Positions 53,555-62,825 are shown, counted from the first letter of the stretch. The stretch: 64,000 bases of DNA from Pseudomonas sp. URMO17WK12:I2 (GCF_003253735.1 NZ_QKYW01000002.1:644367-708366), one strand, 5' to 3'. A program made the numbers and translations. The notes: generated by a model not told the origin, from the letters alone.

Positions 53555-54478
53555 TCAGGCACTTTCCCGAATAACGTCTGGCTTGTCGCCCGGCGCCCAC
53601 GCGCTCCCCCGCAGGCGGCTGGCATCCCTGGCTGGCGGCAGGCCGAACAGGCGCGCGTAGTCACGGCTGAACTGCGATGGGCTTTCGTAGCCCACGCGGT
53701 AACCGGCGCCGGCGGCATCCAGCGCTTCGGCAACCATCAGGCGGCGGGCCTCCTGCAGGCGCAAGTGGGTACGGAATTCCAACGGGCTCATGGCCGTGAC
53801 GGCCTTGAAGTGGGCGTGAAAGGTCGAGCGGCTCATGCCGGCGATCTCGGCCATATCGTCGATTCGACAGGCCTCGGCGTAATGGCCGCGTAACCAGACG
53901 ATGGCCTTGGCGATCTGGCTCAGGCGGCTGTCGGCCCTGACCATCTGCCGCACCATGGCCCCGCCACTGCCGATCAGCAGGCGGTAGAGGATCTCGCGCA
54001 CCGTCAGTGGCGCCAGCTCGGCGATATCGTCGGGCGCGTCCAGCAGGCTGGCGAGCCGGGCGGCGGCATCGAGCAGTTCAGGCGTGGTCTCGCCAAGCTG
54101 GATGCCGGCGGCAGGTGCGCCGTCCTTGTCGTCGGCCGGGTAACGCAGAGCCAGGTCACTGAGCACGGTCATGTCCAGATCGACCACCAGGCACAGGTAG
54201 GGCCGCTCCTCGCTCGCCTCGATCACCGAGCCCATGACCGGAACGTCCACGGAAGCGATCAGGTAATTGGCCGCATCGTAGACATAGGTCGTGGTGCCGG
54301 CCGTCACCTGTTTGCGGCCCTGGACGATCAGGCAAAGGGTCGGCTCGTAGACCACCGGCATCGGTACCGTCGGCGTGGCGGAACGCACCAGGCTGATGCC
54401 GGGGATCGGCGTTGGCTGGATGCCGTCACCCGGGGTATGGCGATCGATGATCTGTACCAGCTTGTCCAGCGAATCCAT
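53555..54478 (-). CDS. AraC-family regulator
   Basis: AraC-type regulator of 307 residues with the AraC_N domain (about 20-180; PMPVVYEPTLCLIVQGRKQV) and a C-terminal double HTH (about 210-290; IDDMAEIAGMSRSTFHAHFKAVTAMSPLEF, GAGYRVGYESPSQFSRDYARLFG). Relatives often control oxidoreductases or drug-response genes. It is divergent from the exported SnoaL-like gene across 237 bp, which is its best candidate target. Confidence 0.88.
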   Translation of the reverse strand: MDSLDKLVQIIDRHTPGDGIQPTPIPGISLVRSATPTVPMPVVYEPTLCLIVQGRKQVTAGTTTYVYDAANYLIASVDVPVMGSVIEASEERPYLCLVVDLDMTVLSDLALRYPADDKDGAPAAGIQLGETTPELLDAAARLASLLDAPDDIAELAPLTVREILYRLLIGSGGAMVRQMVRADSRLSQIAKAIVWLRGHYAEACRIDDMAEIAGMSRSTFHAHFKAVTAMSPLEFRTHLRLQEARRLMVAEALDAAGAGYRVGYESPSQFSRDYARLFGLPPARDASRLRGSAWAPGDKPDVIRESA

Positions 54479-54715
54479 GGCATCTCCTTCGATAACCAGG
54501 GTTTTACAAGGTTTTTCAAACGGATGATCGGGTAAGTATCCGCGACGATCCGGTTACGAGCACAGAGTGCCGCACGGGCAGACTCGTTCACGACAGATCG
54601 GCAGCCCGGCTCACCTTGCCGCTCAGCGGGCAGGCGAAGGCTTGGCAATGAGCCCGAGCCAGCATAGGCCAGGCACGCCGATCAGGCAGCCCAAACCACA
54701 AGAGAGACTCCAGCC

Positions 54716-55231
54716 ATGCGTATTACAACCCTGCGTAACACCCGTGCTGCGGCCCTGTGCGGGGCCCTGCTGTTCGGTGCTCTGTTGCCGAGCCTGGGCC
54801 AGGCCAACGCCAGCAGCGAGATCGAGGCCCGCAACAAGCAGGCGGTCAGCCAAGCCTTCGAGCGCTGGGCAGCCGGCGGCACTACCTTCTTCAGCGACAT
54901 TCTGGCGCCCGATGTGGTGTGGACCATCAAGGGCTCGGGCCCCAGCGCAGGCACCCACCGCGGCGTGGACGCCTTCGTGGGCGAGGCGGTACGGCCTTTC
55001 GCGGCACGCCTGTCCGAGCCGGTGCGCCCGGTCAGCAAGCAGATCTGGGCCGATGGCGACCACGTGATCATCCAGTGGGACGGCACCGGCATGGCCCGCG
55101 ACGGGCAGCCCTATCGCAACAGCTATGCGTGGATCTTCCGCATGCGCGACGGCAAGGCCTACGAGGTGTCGGCCTACCTCGACCTGCCGGCCTATGACGA
55201 CGTGCTGCAGCGCATCCCCGACCCGGCATGA
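54716..55231 (+). CDS. Exported SnoaL/NTF2-like protein
   Basis: Protein of 171 residues with a signal peptide (MRITTLRNTRAAALCGALLF..., cleavage likely after QANA near residue 31) and a SnoaL-like domain (about 40-165: NKQAVSQAFERWAAGGTTFF, DVVWTIKGSGPSAGTHRGVD, YRNSYAWIFRMRDGKAYEVSAYLDL). Periplasmic; reaction unknown. Its stop overlaps the next gene in ATGA, so the two are coupled. Confidence 0.83.
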   Translation: MRITTLRNTRAAALCGALLFGALLPSLGQANASSEIEARNKQAVSQAFERWAAGGTTFFSDILAPDVVWTIKGSGPSAGTHRGVDAFVGEAVRPFAARLSEPVRPVSKQIWADGDHVIIQWDGTGMARDGQPYRNSYAWIFRMRDGKAYEVSAYLDLPAYDDVLQRIPDPA

Positions 55232-55599
55232 CGGCCATGAACTGCCGAGCAACCTGCCTGCGCGCCCTGTTGCTGGGCGCGTTCCTTCTGGCGGCACCCA
55301 GTACGGTGCTCGCCACCCAGCCAACCACGGCGGCCACGCCGCCAAGCCAGGAGAACGCCATGTCCGAGCATCCCTACGTGGGCATGTGGGTCACCGACGA
55401 CGGCCAGATTCGCCATGAACTGCTGCCCAACAATCGTTACGACGAAGCGCGCGGCACTCGGCAAAGCGCCTATCAGGGCCGCTATGAGATCAACGGCACG
55501 CATATCGACTACTGGGACGACACCGGTTTCACCGCCGATGGCGAGTTCGTCGACCGCGATACGCTGCACCACGGCGGCATGATCTTCCGCCGCCGTTAG
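55228..55599 (+). CDS. Exported Atu4866-domain protein
   Basis: Small exported protein of 123 residues: signal peptide (cleavage likely after VLA near residue 29) and a domain of the Atu4866 type (HPYVGMWVTDDGQIRHELLP, NGRYDEARG-like NRYDEARGTRQSAYQGRYEI, HIDYWDDTGFTADGEF). Family function unknown to me; it often accompanies SnoaL-like proteins and AraC regulators. Overlaps the upstream gene by 4 bp and is followed by a terminator. Confidence 0.8.
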   Translation: MTAMNCRATCLRALLLGAFLLAAPSTVLATQPTTAATPPSQENAMSEHPYVGMWVTDDGQIRHELLPNNRYDEARGTRQSAYQGRYEINGTHIDYWDDTGFTADGEFVDRDTLHHGGMIFRRR

Positions 55600-55607
55600 C
55601 CAAATGC

Positions 55608-55629
55608 AGGCCGCCTCACGTGGCGGCCT
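55608..55629. terminator. Terminator between convergent genes
   Basis: AGGCCGCC (55608-55615) and GGCGGCCT (55622-55629) form an 8-bp stem with a 6-nt loop, followed by AGCTATTTT on the plus strand. Ends the exported-protein pair and possibly the convergent osmC-like gene. Confidence 0.75.
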
Positions 55630-55637
55630 AGCTATTT

Positions 55638-56120
55638 TCAGCCGGCGGTGTCGATCAGCAACTCGGGCTCATGGCTGACCGGGAAATTCATCGAACGGGC
55701 GATAAAGCACATTTCATGGGCCTGATGATGCAGCGCGCGGGCCTTTTGCAGATCGCTTCCAGCAGCCAGGGTCACCCTGGGCCGCAGCACTACCGAGGTG
55801 AACTGCCCGGCACCATCGGCCTGTTCGAGCATCGCGCCCTGGGCATTGTCTTCGTAGGCGGTCACCACGATACCGGCGCCAGCACAAAGCCCGAGATACC
55901 AGAGCTTGTGGCAGGCGGATAGCGACGCGACCAGCAGTTCCTCGGGGTTCCAGCGTGCTGGATCACCGCGAAAACTCGGGTCGGATGAACCGTCGATGGT
56001 CGCCTTGCCCTGCGCCTCGATGCTGTGCGCCCGGCTGTAGCCGCGATGGGACGCGGTGCCGCTGCCCTCGTTGCCGGTCCAGGTCACGCGTACGTCGTAG
56101 TGATGCTGTTTGTCCGCCAT
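55638..56120 (-). CDS. OsmC-family peroxiredoxin-like protein
   Basis: OsmC/Ohr-fold protein of 160 residues; these reduce organic hydroperoxides with a Cys pair. The first Cys is in LSACHKLWYL (near residue 69), the second in HEMCFIARSMNFP (near 135), both at family positions. The ATG at 56120 has AGGAG 6 nt upstream. It lies 16 bp after a GNAT gene on the same strand. Confidence 0.87.
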   Translation of the reverse strand: MADKQHHYDVRVTWTGNEGSGTASHRGYSRAHSIEAQGKATIDGSSDPSFRGDPARWNPEELLVASLSACHKLWYLGLCAGAGIVVTAYEDNAQGAMLEQADGAGQFTSVVLRPRVTLAAGSDLQKARALHHQAHEMCFIARSMNFPVSHEPELLIDTAG

Positions 56121-56136
56121 CTGCTGCTCCTGGAGA

Positions 56137-56619
56137 TTAACCGTCGATCCGCTCCGCCGGGCTGGAGCTCGGGCGAACATAGTAATTGTCGAACTCGCCG
56201 CTTTCGACGAACTGGAAACCGTGGCGCAGATAGAAGCGGTTGGAGGCACTCTCCTTCAAGGCGCCGACTCTGATGGGCACCCTCAGTGCATCGGCCTCCT
56301 CGAATAGGCAGGCGAGCACCTCGCTGCCGATGCCAGCACCCTGACCCTTGGGCAAGAGATAGAGGTGGTCGAGCAGAAAATCCTCGGCACGGCGCTTGAA
56401 CACCACAAAACCGATTAGCTCGCCGGCCACTTCGATACGCCGCGTGCAGGCGGGGTCGAAGCCGTCGAGAAAGCGCTGGCGCGCGCGGGCGGGATCGAAA
56501 CGGCCGATGCGCTGCAGACTTTCGCGCATGGCCTCAATGCGGATGCGCAGCAACGCTTCGAAATCACTAGAGGCTGCTGGACGCAGCACCACGAAGGTCT
56601 TTACGGGCAAGGCGGGCAT
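56137..56619 (-). CDS. GNAT N-acetyltransferase
   Basis: Acetyltransferase of 160 residues: VVLRPAASSDFEALLRIRIEAMRESL, FLLDHLYLLPKGQGAGIGSEVLACL (acetyl-CoA loop QGAGIG, about 87-104) and ASNRFYLRHGFQFVESGEFDNYYV. Substrate unknown. First gene of a pair with the OsmC-like gene. Confidence 0.86.
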   Translation of the reverse strand: MPALPVKTFVVLRPAASSDFEALLRIRIEAMRESLQRIGRFDPARARQRFLDGFDPACTRRIEVAGELIGFVVFKRRAEDFLLDHLYLLPKGQGAGIGSEVLACLFEEADALRVPIRVGALKESASNRFYLRHGFQFVESGEFDNYYVRPSSSPAERIDG

Positions 56620-56722
56620 GACGGCAGCGCTCGGTCACGGTAAGCGGCTCAGTATAGAAACCTGAATGGAAATCGACTGGGGATTTTCGGCGTGACGACA
56701 GGCGAACGAGATAATGATTGCT

Positions 56723-56742
56723 CGGGGCGGTGGCCCGCCCCG
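56723..56742. terminator. GC hairpin after sorbosone dehydrogenase-like gene
   Basis: CGGGGCGG (56723-56730) with CCGCCCCG (56735-56742), perfect 8-bp stem and 4-nt loop, 11 bp downstream of the stop on the minus strand. No clear T-run. Confidence 0.55.
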
Positions 56743-56753
56743 AAACATCAGGT

Positions 56754-58046
56754 TCACTGATTGCGCGTAACACGCCAGATGGTGTTGGACAGATCGTCAG
56801 CGATGATCAGCGCACCTTTCGGGTCGACCGTCACGCCCACCGGGCGGCCACGGGTCTTGCCGTCCTCACCGCGGAAACCGGTGGCGAAGTCGACGGGCTC
56901 GCCGGCCGGGCGGCCGTCGGCGAACGGCACGAAGATCACCTTGTAGCCCACCGGGTTGTCGCGGTTCCAGCTGCCGTGCTCACCGACGAACACGCCGTTG
57001 GCGAACTGCTCGCCCATCTCCGGGATGGAAAAGTCGACGCCCAGCGCCGCCACGTGGGAGCCAAGGGCGTAGTCCGGCTTGATGCTGATGTCGACCATTT
57101 CCGGCTTGTGCGGCTGCACCCGGGTGTCGGCATTCGGGCCCCAGTAGGCGTAGGGCCAGCCGTAGAACTTGCCCTCCTGCACCGAGGTCAGGTAGTCGGG
57201 CACCAGATCCGGGCCCAGCTCGTCACGCTCGTTGACCACCGCCCACAGCTGGCCGGTTTCCGGCTGGATGGTCAGCGCGGTCGGGTTGCGCAGGCCGGTC
57301 GCATAGGGCTTGTGCATACCACTCGCGGCGTCGATCTGCCAGACCATCGCGCGGTCGGCCTCGACCTCCATGCCGCGCTCGCCGATGTTGCTGTTCGAGC
57401 CGATGCCGACATACAGGTAACGGCCATCGGGGCTGATGGTCATCGCCTTGGTCCAGTGGTGGTTGATCTCCTTCGGCAGGTCGGTGACCTTGGTCGGCGC
57501 GGCGCTGGCCTGGGTCTGACCGTCCTGGTAGTCGAAGCGCACCACAGCGTCCTGGTTGGCCACGTACAGGTTGCCCTCGTAAAAGGCCAGACCGTAGGGT
57601 GCGTTGAGGTTTTCGGCGAATACCGTCTGGGTCTCGTAGCTGCCGTCACCGTCGGCGTCGCGCAGCAGGGTCAGGCGGTTGCCGCCTTTGACCTTGGTAT
57701 TGCCCTGGGCCTTGATGTAGCTGGCGATCACGTCCTTGGGCTTGAGCTTGGCGGCGTTGCCGCCACGCCCTTCGGCCACCAGGATGTCGCCATTGGGCAG
57801 CACCAGGGTCTGGCGGGGAATCTTCAGGTCGGTGGCGATCGCGGTGATGCTGAAGCCGTCCGGTACGGTAGGTACTTTATCGCCCCACTCCGCCGGCTCG
57901 GCGATCTTCATGCTCGGCAACAGGCCGCGTTGTGGTTCCGGCAGCTTGGGGTCGGGACCACGCTCGAGGGTGGTGTCCGCTTCGCCGCCACAGGCGCCGA
58001 GCAGCAGCGCCATGCTCAGGGTCGTCAGTGTGCCTGCAGTTCTCAT
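56754..58046 (-). CDS. Sorbosone dehydrogenase-like PQQ-type lipoprotein
   Basis: Beta-propeller protein of 430 residues of the soluble aldose/L-sorbosone dehydrogenase type. Signal with lipobox LLLGAC (Cys19), then propeller blades with IPRQTLVLPNGDILVAEGRG, NAPYGLAFYEGNLYVAN, GIGSNSNIGERGME, NEFRDELG-like NERDELGPDLVPDYLT and VGEHGSWNRDNPVGYKVIFVPF. Such proteins oxidise sugars with PQQ in the periplasm or outer membrane. Overlaps the DUF2231 membrane protein gene by 4 bp, a likely functional partner. Confidence 0.83.
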   Translation of the reverse strand: MRTAGTLTTLSMALLLGACGGEADTTLERGPDPKLPEPQRGLLPSMKIAEPAEWGDKVPTVPDGFSITAIATDLKIPRQTLVLPNGDILVAEGRGGNAAKLKPKDVIASYIKAQGNTKVKGGNRLTLLRDADGDGSYETQTVFAENLNAPYGLAFYEGNLYVANQDAVVRFDYQDGQTQASAAPTKVTDLPKEINHHWTKAMTISPDGRYLYVGIGSNSNIGERGMEVEADRAMVWQIDAASGMHKPYATGLRNPTALTIQPETGQLWAVVNERDELGPDLVPDYLTSVQEGKFYGWPYAYWGPNADTRVQPHKPEMVDISIKPDYALGSHVAALGVDFSIPEMGEQFANGVFVGEHGSWNRDNPVGYKVIFVPFADGRPAGEPVDFATGFRGEDGKTRGRPVGVTVDPKGALIIADDLSNTIWRVTRNQ

Positions 58047-58471
58047 CGCTCACCTCCCGAACGCAGGTTGCTCAGGCCCAGCCAGGCGGTGATCACTGCC
58101 AGCACGGCGACGATGGCCGACAGCACCAGGCCGGTGGGCATCACCGCCCAGGCGTCCTTGGCGTGTTCGAAGGCGTTGATCAGCCCGACCACCCAGGTGA
58201 CCAGCAGCAGCAGGAAATACAGCACCGGGCGACCGGCCTTGCGCTCGGCACCGATCAGGTTGGCCAGGGCGAACAGCAGCGCCAGACCGGCGAACAGCAG
58301 CCCGCCAGCGATCAACCAGGCCGCGAAGTTGGCCCACTGGATCTGGAAGCTGTTGTAATAGGCGATATCGCTGAGCAGCGCGCCGAGAAACAGCGGAACG
58401 GTGCCGGCCAGCAGCATCGCGTGCAGCGGCCCTGGCCTGTATCGGTAGTCGGGGTGAGTGGTAACGGTCAC
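58043..58471 (-). CDS. DUF2231-like membrane protein
   Basis: Inner-membrane protein of 142 residues with four hydrophobic segments (about 17-35, 46-70, 80-100, 112-135): RPGPLHAMLLAGTVPLFLGALLSDIAYY is typical for DUF2231. These proteins are often next to PQQ/haem oxidoreductases and may handle electrons or haem, but the role is unproven. It overlaps the sorbosone dehydrogenase-like gene by 4 bp. The 287-bp gap 58472-58758 shows no gene. Confidence 0.78.
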   Translation of the reverse strand: MTVTTHPDYRYRPGPLHAMLLAGTVPLFLGALLSDIAYYNSFQIQWANFAAWLIAGGLLFAGLALLFALANLIGAERKAGRPVLYFLLLLVTWVVGLINAFEHAKDAWAVMPTGLVLSAIVAVLAVITAWLGLSNLRSGGER

Positions 58472-58758
58472 GGTGGCTCCTTAACGTTATCGTTCAGCGA
58501 TTCCGGTTGACCGCCGGCGAAGGCACCGGCCGGTCAGGCTCGCGCTGACTGCGCATAGGGGAAGATTGCGCGACGAGAACGTTAGTTCACCTCCATTTCC
58601 GGTCGGAAATATCCTGCAAAATCCGCCGTTGCTCGGCTTCTGCCGATCGCGGGAGCGCCACGAAAACCTCCACCAGTAACGCTGCATCATCGGCGAGTGG
58701 GAATAACGCTCCCTGCAAGGCGTCTGCGCGAACACGCGGCTGACGCCTTGCAGGCGGA

Positions 58759-59775
58759 TCAACCAAGCAGCCCCTTGAAGAACAGCGCGGCGTTTTCGTC
58801 GAGGGTGGCGATGTCGTAACCGCCCTCCTGCACCACCACGCAGGGCAGGCCCAGAGCGCGGATACGCCGGCCCAGCTGCTCGAAGCCAGCGTGGCTGACC
58901 GCGACCTTGGACTGCGGGTCGTTCTCGTAGATATCGAAGCCCAGCGAGAGCACCAGCACCTGCGGCGCGAAGGCGATGATCGCCTGCTCGGCCTGGCTCA
59001 GGTAACCGAAAAAATCCGCCTCGCTGGCGCCATGGGGCATCGGCAGATTGAGGTTGTAGCCCAGGCCAACACCGGCGCCACGCTCGTCGTCGAAGCCGGC
59101 CACCACCGGGTAGAAGTTGGTCGGATCGCCGTGGATGGAAACGTACTGCACGTCGTCGCGCTGGTAGAAGATCTCCTGGATGCCCTGGCCATGGTGCATG
59201 TCGGTGTCGAGGATGGTGACCCGCTGGAAGCTGGCGCGCAGCACCTGGGCAGCAATGGCCGCGTTGTTGAGAAAGCAGAAGCCGCCGGCCGCCTCGGCGC
59301 GCGCGTGGTGACCCGGCGGGCGACACAGCGCGTAGGCCTGGGGCTCACCATCGCGCACGGCCAGGGCGGCGGCAACGGCGGCCTGGGCCGACCAGTAGGC
59401 GGCGGTCCAGGTGTGCTCGCCGATCGGGCAACTGCCGTCGGCCAGGTAGCGCGCGGTCTTGCCGAGAATGCCGCGCAGCGGGTTGTTCTCGCGGATGAAG
59501 ATGTTCGACATCACCTCGTCGCCCCAGTCTTCGTCGACCTCGTGCCACTGGGCGTAGGCGCTCTGCAAGTAATCCAGATAGGCGTCGCTGTGCACCGCGC
59601 GCAGCGGCGCGAGGCCGTGGTCCGCCGGTTCGCTGACCGTGAAACCGAGCTGGCGGGCCATGGCCAGCAGCGGGTCGATGCGTGCAGGGATTTCCTGGGG
59701 CTCGCGCATCTGCCCGCGGGACAGGTAGCTGCGCGGGTGATGCAAGCGTTGCTGAGGATGGAAAAAGGTTTTCAT
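58759..59775 (-). CDS. Second acetylpolyamine amidohydrolase/HDAC-family protein
   Basis: HDAC-superfamily zinc hydrolase of 338 residues from ATG 59775. Active-site residues are kept: His156/His157 (PPGHHA), Asp192 and His194 (LDTDMHHG), Asp281 (LGFDIY) and Tyr320 (EGGYDI). It differs clearly from the enzyme at 3872-4906 (for example it lacks the NHRLHHG...NGTQ wording and has GQGIQ), so the two probably differ in acylated-amine substrate. Downstream neighbour of a hydroxyacid dehydrogenase gene in the minus-strand operon from 62825, 47 bp after it. Confidence 0.85.
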   Translation of the reverse strand: MKTFFHPQQRLHHPRSYLSRGQMREPQEIPARIDPLLAMARQLGFTVSEPADHGLAPLRAVHSDAYLDYLQSAYAQWHEVDEDWGDEVMSNIFIRENNPLRGILGKTARYLADGSCPIGEHTWTAAYWSAQAAVAAALAVRDGEPQAYALCRPPGHHARAEAAGGFCFLNNAAIAAQVLRASFQRVTILDTDMHHGQGIQEIFYQRDDVQYVSIHGDPTNFYPVVAGFDDERGAGVGLGYNLNLPMPHGASEADFFGYLSQAEQAIIAFAPQVLVLSLGFDIYENDPQSKVAVSHAGFEQLGRRIRALGLPCVVVQEGGYDIATLDENAALFFKGLLG

Positions 59776-59822
59776 GGCGATTATCCGTAGTCGTGGCCGA
59801 CGGGCGCGCGCCCGTCGGCGAT

Positions 59823-60776
59823 TCAGTAACCCAGTTCGGGATCGACTTGATGGTTCAGCGGCAGGCCGGCCCGCAGGCGCTGCAGGTTGTCGGCGATCTG
59901 CCGGGCGATGCAGGCGTCGGATGCCGCAGACGCCATGTGCGGCGTGACCCACACGCCGGGCGCCTGCCAGAGCGGCGAGTCGCGGTGCAATGGCTCGCTG
60001 GCGAATACATCCAGCAACGCGCCACGCAGCTGACCGCTGGCCAGCGCATCGAGCAGATCGGCCTCGACCAGGTGCTCACCGCGGCCGCAGTTGATCAGCG
60101 CCGCGCCCTGGGCCAGATGCCCGAACAGTTCTCGGTTGAGCAGGCCGCGTGTGGTGGTGGTCAGCGGCAACAGGTTGACCAGCATGTCCAGGCCGTCGAG
60201 AAAGCCGGGCAAAGCCTCGGCACCGGCAAAAGTGGCGATGCCGTCCAGCTCGCGCGATGTGCGCGCCCAGCCGCGCACTCCATAGCCGGCCTGGGCCAGC
60301 CGCGCGGCTACCGGCGTGCCGATGGCGCCCAGGCCCATCACGCCGACCCGATAATCCCGCGCGGCGCGCTGCACCGGTCGCTGCCATTGCTGGCTAGCAC
60401 GGCCATTGAGCACCAGGTCGAAACCGCGGTGAAAATGCAGCACGCCCCAGTGCACGTATTCGGCCATGCCCAGCGAGTGATCGGGATCGACCACCCGACA
60501 CACGGGAAGCCCGGCAGGCCGGGAGCGATCATGCTCGAGGTGGTCGACGCCCGAGCCGATCGAGTGGATCAAGCGCAAGGCAGGCAAGCGACCCAGGCTG
60601 CCCTCGGCGGGGTACCAGCAGGCCGCCACCTCGGCCCGCTCGGCACCCGGGTCATGCGGGCGCAGCACCTTGAGCTCGGGCGCATGGCAGGCGAACACCT
60701 CGGCGAGCCAGTCCTCGAGCGGTCGCTCGCGGCACAACAACACGACGCTGGGCATGGGTTCAGCGGCACCAGTCAT
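59823..60776 (-). CDS. D-2-hydroxyacid dehydrogenase (GhrA-like)
   Basis: NAD(P)-dependent 2-hydroxyacid dehydrogenase of 317 residues, like glyoxylate/hydroxypyruvate reductase A. Rossmann motif VGVMGLGAIGTPVAARL (about 144-160), catalytic Arg in INCGRGEHLV, Glu in DVFASEPL and His in TPHMASA (about 284). Start ATG 60776 has GAGGAG 7 nt upstream, inside the aldolase gene, which it overlaps by 17 bp. With the aldolase and amidohydrolase it suggests breakdown of a hydroxy- or oxo-acid released from an amide. Confidence 0.87.
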   Translation of the reverse strand: MTGAAEPMPSVVLLCRERPLEDWLAEVFACHAPELKVLRPHDPGAERAEVAACWYPAEGSLGRLPALRLIHSIGSGVDHLEHDRSRPAGLPVCRVVDPDHSLGMAEYVHWGVLHFHRGFDLVLNGRASQQWQRPVQRAARDYRVGVMGLGAIGTPVAARLAQAGYGVRGWARTSRELDGIATFAGAEALPGFLDGLDMLVNLLPLTTTTRGLLNRELFGHLAQGAALINCGRGEHLVEADLLDALASGQLRGALLDVFASEPLHRDSPLWQAPGVWVTPHMASAASDACIARQIADNLQRLRAGLPLNHQVDPELGY

Positions 60777-61515
60777 CGCGCTGCTCCTCGATCAGGCTCA
60801 GGGCGGCCTGCCAGGCCAGGTCGATGATGCCGTCGATGCCATCGCGGGCGAACTGCGCCGCGGTATGCCGACAGACTTCCTCACTGGGGATATTCAGCGC
60901 CACGCCTGCCGACATCGCCTGAATCTGCGCCTGGCAGGCGCGCTCCAGGAAATAGATCTCGTGAAAGGCATGGGCCACGCTCTGCCCGCCGGCCAGCAGG
61001 CCGTGGTTGCGCAGAATCATCGCCTTGTGGCTGCCCAGGTCCGCCACCAGACGCACGCGCTCTTCGAGCGACAGCGCGATCCCTTCATAGGTGTGGTACG
61101 CCAGGTGGCCATGGAACTTCAGCGCATGCTGGGTCAGCGGCAGCAGGCCATCGCGCTGGGCCGCCACGGCCATGCCGGCGGCGGTATGGGTGTGCACGAT
61201 GCAGCACATGTCCGGGCGGGCCTCGTGGATCGCCGAATGGATGACGAAACCGGCAGCGTTGACCCGCCGCTGGCCGCCCAGGCGATCCACCACATTGCCC
61301 TGCAGGTCGATCAGCACCAGGTCGCTGGCACGCATCCTCTCGAACGCCACGCCGTAGCGGTTGATCAGAAAATGATGCTCGGGACCCGGCACCCGCAGCG
61401 TGATGTGGGTATCGATCAGGTCGGTCATGCGGTAATAGGCGACCAGCCGGTACAGGGCGGCCAGGTCGCAACGCGCCTGCCATTCGGCATCGCTGATGAT
61501 CTCGGGTTTGCTCAT
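60760..61515 (-). CDS. Class II aldolase/adducin-family protein
   Basis: Class II aldolase-fold protein of 251 residues (relatives: fuculose-1-phosphate aldolase, 3-oxo-tetronate-4-phosphate decarboxylase). Zinc-binding histidines are in CIVHTHTAAGMAVAAQ (about 109-124) and LRNHGLLAGGQS with AHAFHEIYFLERACQ. ATG 61515 overlaps the transporter stop in ATGA, indicating coupling. Substrate unknown; it could cleave or decarboxylate the product handled by the dehydrogenase next door. Confidence 0.86.
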   Translation of the reverse strand: MSKPEIISDAEWQARCDLAALYRLVAYYRMTDLIDTHITLRVPGPEHHFLINRYGVAFERMRASDLVLIDLQGNVVDRLGGQRRVNAAGFVIHSAIHEARPDMCCIVHTHTAAGMAVAAQRDGLLPLTQHALKFHGHLAYHTYEGIALSLEERVRLVADLGSHKAMILRNHGLLAGGQSVAHAFHEIYFLERACQAQIQAMSAGVALNIPSEEVCRHTAAQFARDGIDGIIDLAWQAALSLIEEQRDDWCR

Positions 61516-62825
61516 AAGGTCACGGCCTCCGGGTTGCACGGGCTCAGGGTATGGCGCTCTTTATCCCGCAGGTGAGCCAGGCCGATCACGCCGACCAGCG
61601 ACATCAGCGCCAGCCCACTGAAGAACAGCGCCAGTGGCAGCCACTGGCCGGCGAACTGCCCGGCCAGGTAGGTGCCGATCAGCGGCGTGAGGCCGCCGGT
61701 GAGGCCACTGCCCAGCTGATAGGCGATGGAAATGCCCGAGTAACGCACCTGGGCCGAAAAGGCCTCGGCCATATAGCCGGCGATCGCCGAATACAGGGCC
61801 GCCAGCAGCAACACCGCCAGGGCGATGCCGGCGGTCATGTAGACCAGGTTGCCGGTCTGCACGAGCAGGAACATCGGGTACGGCACCAGCATGCACAGCG
61901 CCGCCACCCACTTCAGGAAGCGCCCCTCACCGAAGCGCTCGGCCAGCAGCGCCGAACACGGCTGGGAGAGGAACTGCAGGATGGTGACCAGGAACAGGCA
62001 GTCGAGAATGGTCGACTTGGAGATGCCCTGGTATTGCGTCACGTAGGTGATCATGAAGGTGTTGGTGAAGAAGAAGCCGCCCGAGCCGATGGTCACCGCG
62101 GCGGCGGCGAACAGGATCTGCCGCCAGTTGTGGCGCAGCACGTCCTTGACCGGGCTCTCGGAGGTCTGCTTCTGCTCCTTGACCTTGGCGAACTCCGGCG
62201 ACTCCGGCACGCCGAAGCGAATCGCCAGGCCCACCAGCATCAGCACGCCGCTGAGCAGGAACGGCACGCGCCAGCCCCAGCTCATCAACGCTTGCTGATC
62301 CATCTCGCTGATGGCGCGAAAGGCGATCAGCGCCAGCAGCAGGCCCGCCGGGCTACCCAGCTGTGCGAAGGAAGCGAAGAACACCTTGCGGCCCTTGGGC
62401 GCGTGTTCGCTGGCCATCAGCACCGCGCCACCCCACTCGCCGCCCACCGAGATGCCCTGCAGGAAACGCAGTGTCACCAGGCCGACCGGCCCCCAGATGC
62501 CAGCCTGGGCATAGGTCGGCAGCAGGCCGATGCAGGTGGTGGCCACGCCCATCAGCACCATGGTGAACAACAGCATCTTCTTGCGCCCCAGGCGATCACC
62601 CAGGTGGCCGAACACTACGCCGGCGAACGGCCGGGCGATAAAGCCGACGGCGAAGGTAGCGAACGCCGCCATGGTGCTCAGCACCGCGTTGTCGCTGGGG
62701 AAGAACAGCTGCCCGAGCACCAGCGCAGCGGCGAAGGCGTAGATGTAGAAGTCGTAGAACTCGATGGTGGTGCCGATGAAGGCGGCCGCCGCGGCACGAC
62801 GCGGCGTGGAGGTTGGGGTGGTCAT
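61512..62825 (-). CDS. MHS-family transporter (module B)
   Basis: MHS-type MFS symporter of 437 residues, clearly paralogous to the transporter at 1112-2428: shared AAFIGTTIEFYDFYIY/AAFIGTTIEWYDFYIY, LSTMAAFATFAVGF, VFGHLGDRLGRKKMLL, GGEWGGAVLMASEHA and FFASFAQLGSPAGLLL. First gene of the minus-strand operon transporter-aldolase-dehydrogenase-amidohydrolase, overlapping the aldolase gene by 4 bp. Divergent from the LysR paralogue at 62992. Substrate unknown. Confidence 0.87.
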   Translation of the reverse strand: MTTPTSTPRRAAAAAFIGTTIEFYDFYIYAFAAALVLGQLFFPSDNAVLSTMAAFATFAVGFIARPFAGVVFGHLGDRLGRKKMLLFTMVLMGVATTCIGLLPTYAQAGIWGPVGLVTLRFLQGISVGGEWGGAVLMASEHAPKGRKVFFASFAQLGSPAGLLLALIAFRAISEMDQQALMSWGWRVPFLLSGVLMLVGLAIRFGVPESPEFAKVKEQKQTSESPVKDVLRHNWRQILFAAAAVTIGSGGFFFTNTFMITYVTQYQGISKSTILDCLFLVTILQFLSQPCSALLAERFGEGRFLKWVAALCMLVPYPMFLLVQTGNLVYMTAGIALAVLLLAALYSAIAGYMAEAFSAQVRYSGISIAYQLGSGLTGGLTPLIGTYLAGQFAGQWLPLALFFSGLALMSLVGVIGLAHLRDKERHTLSPCNPEAVTL

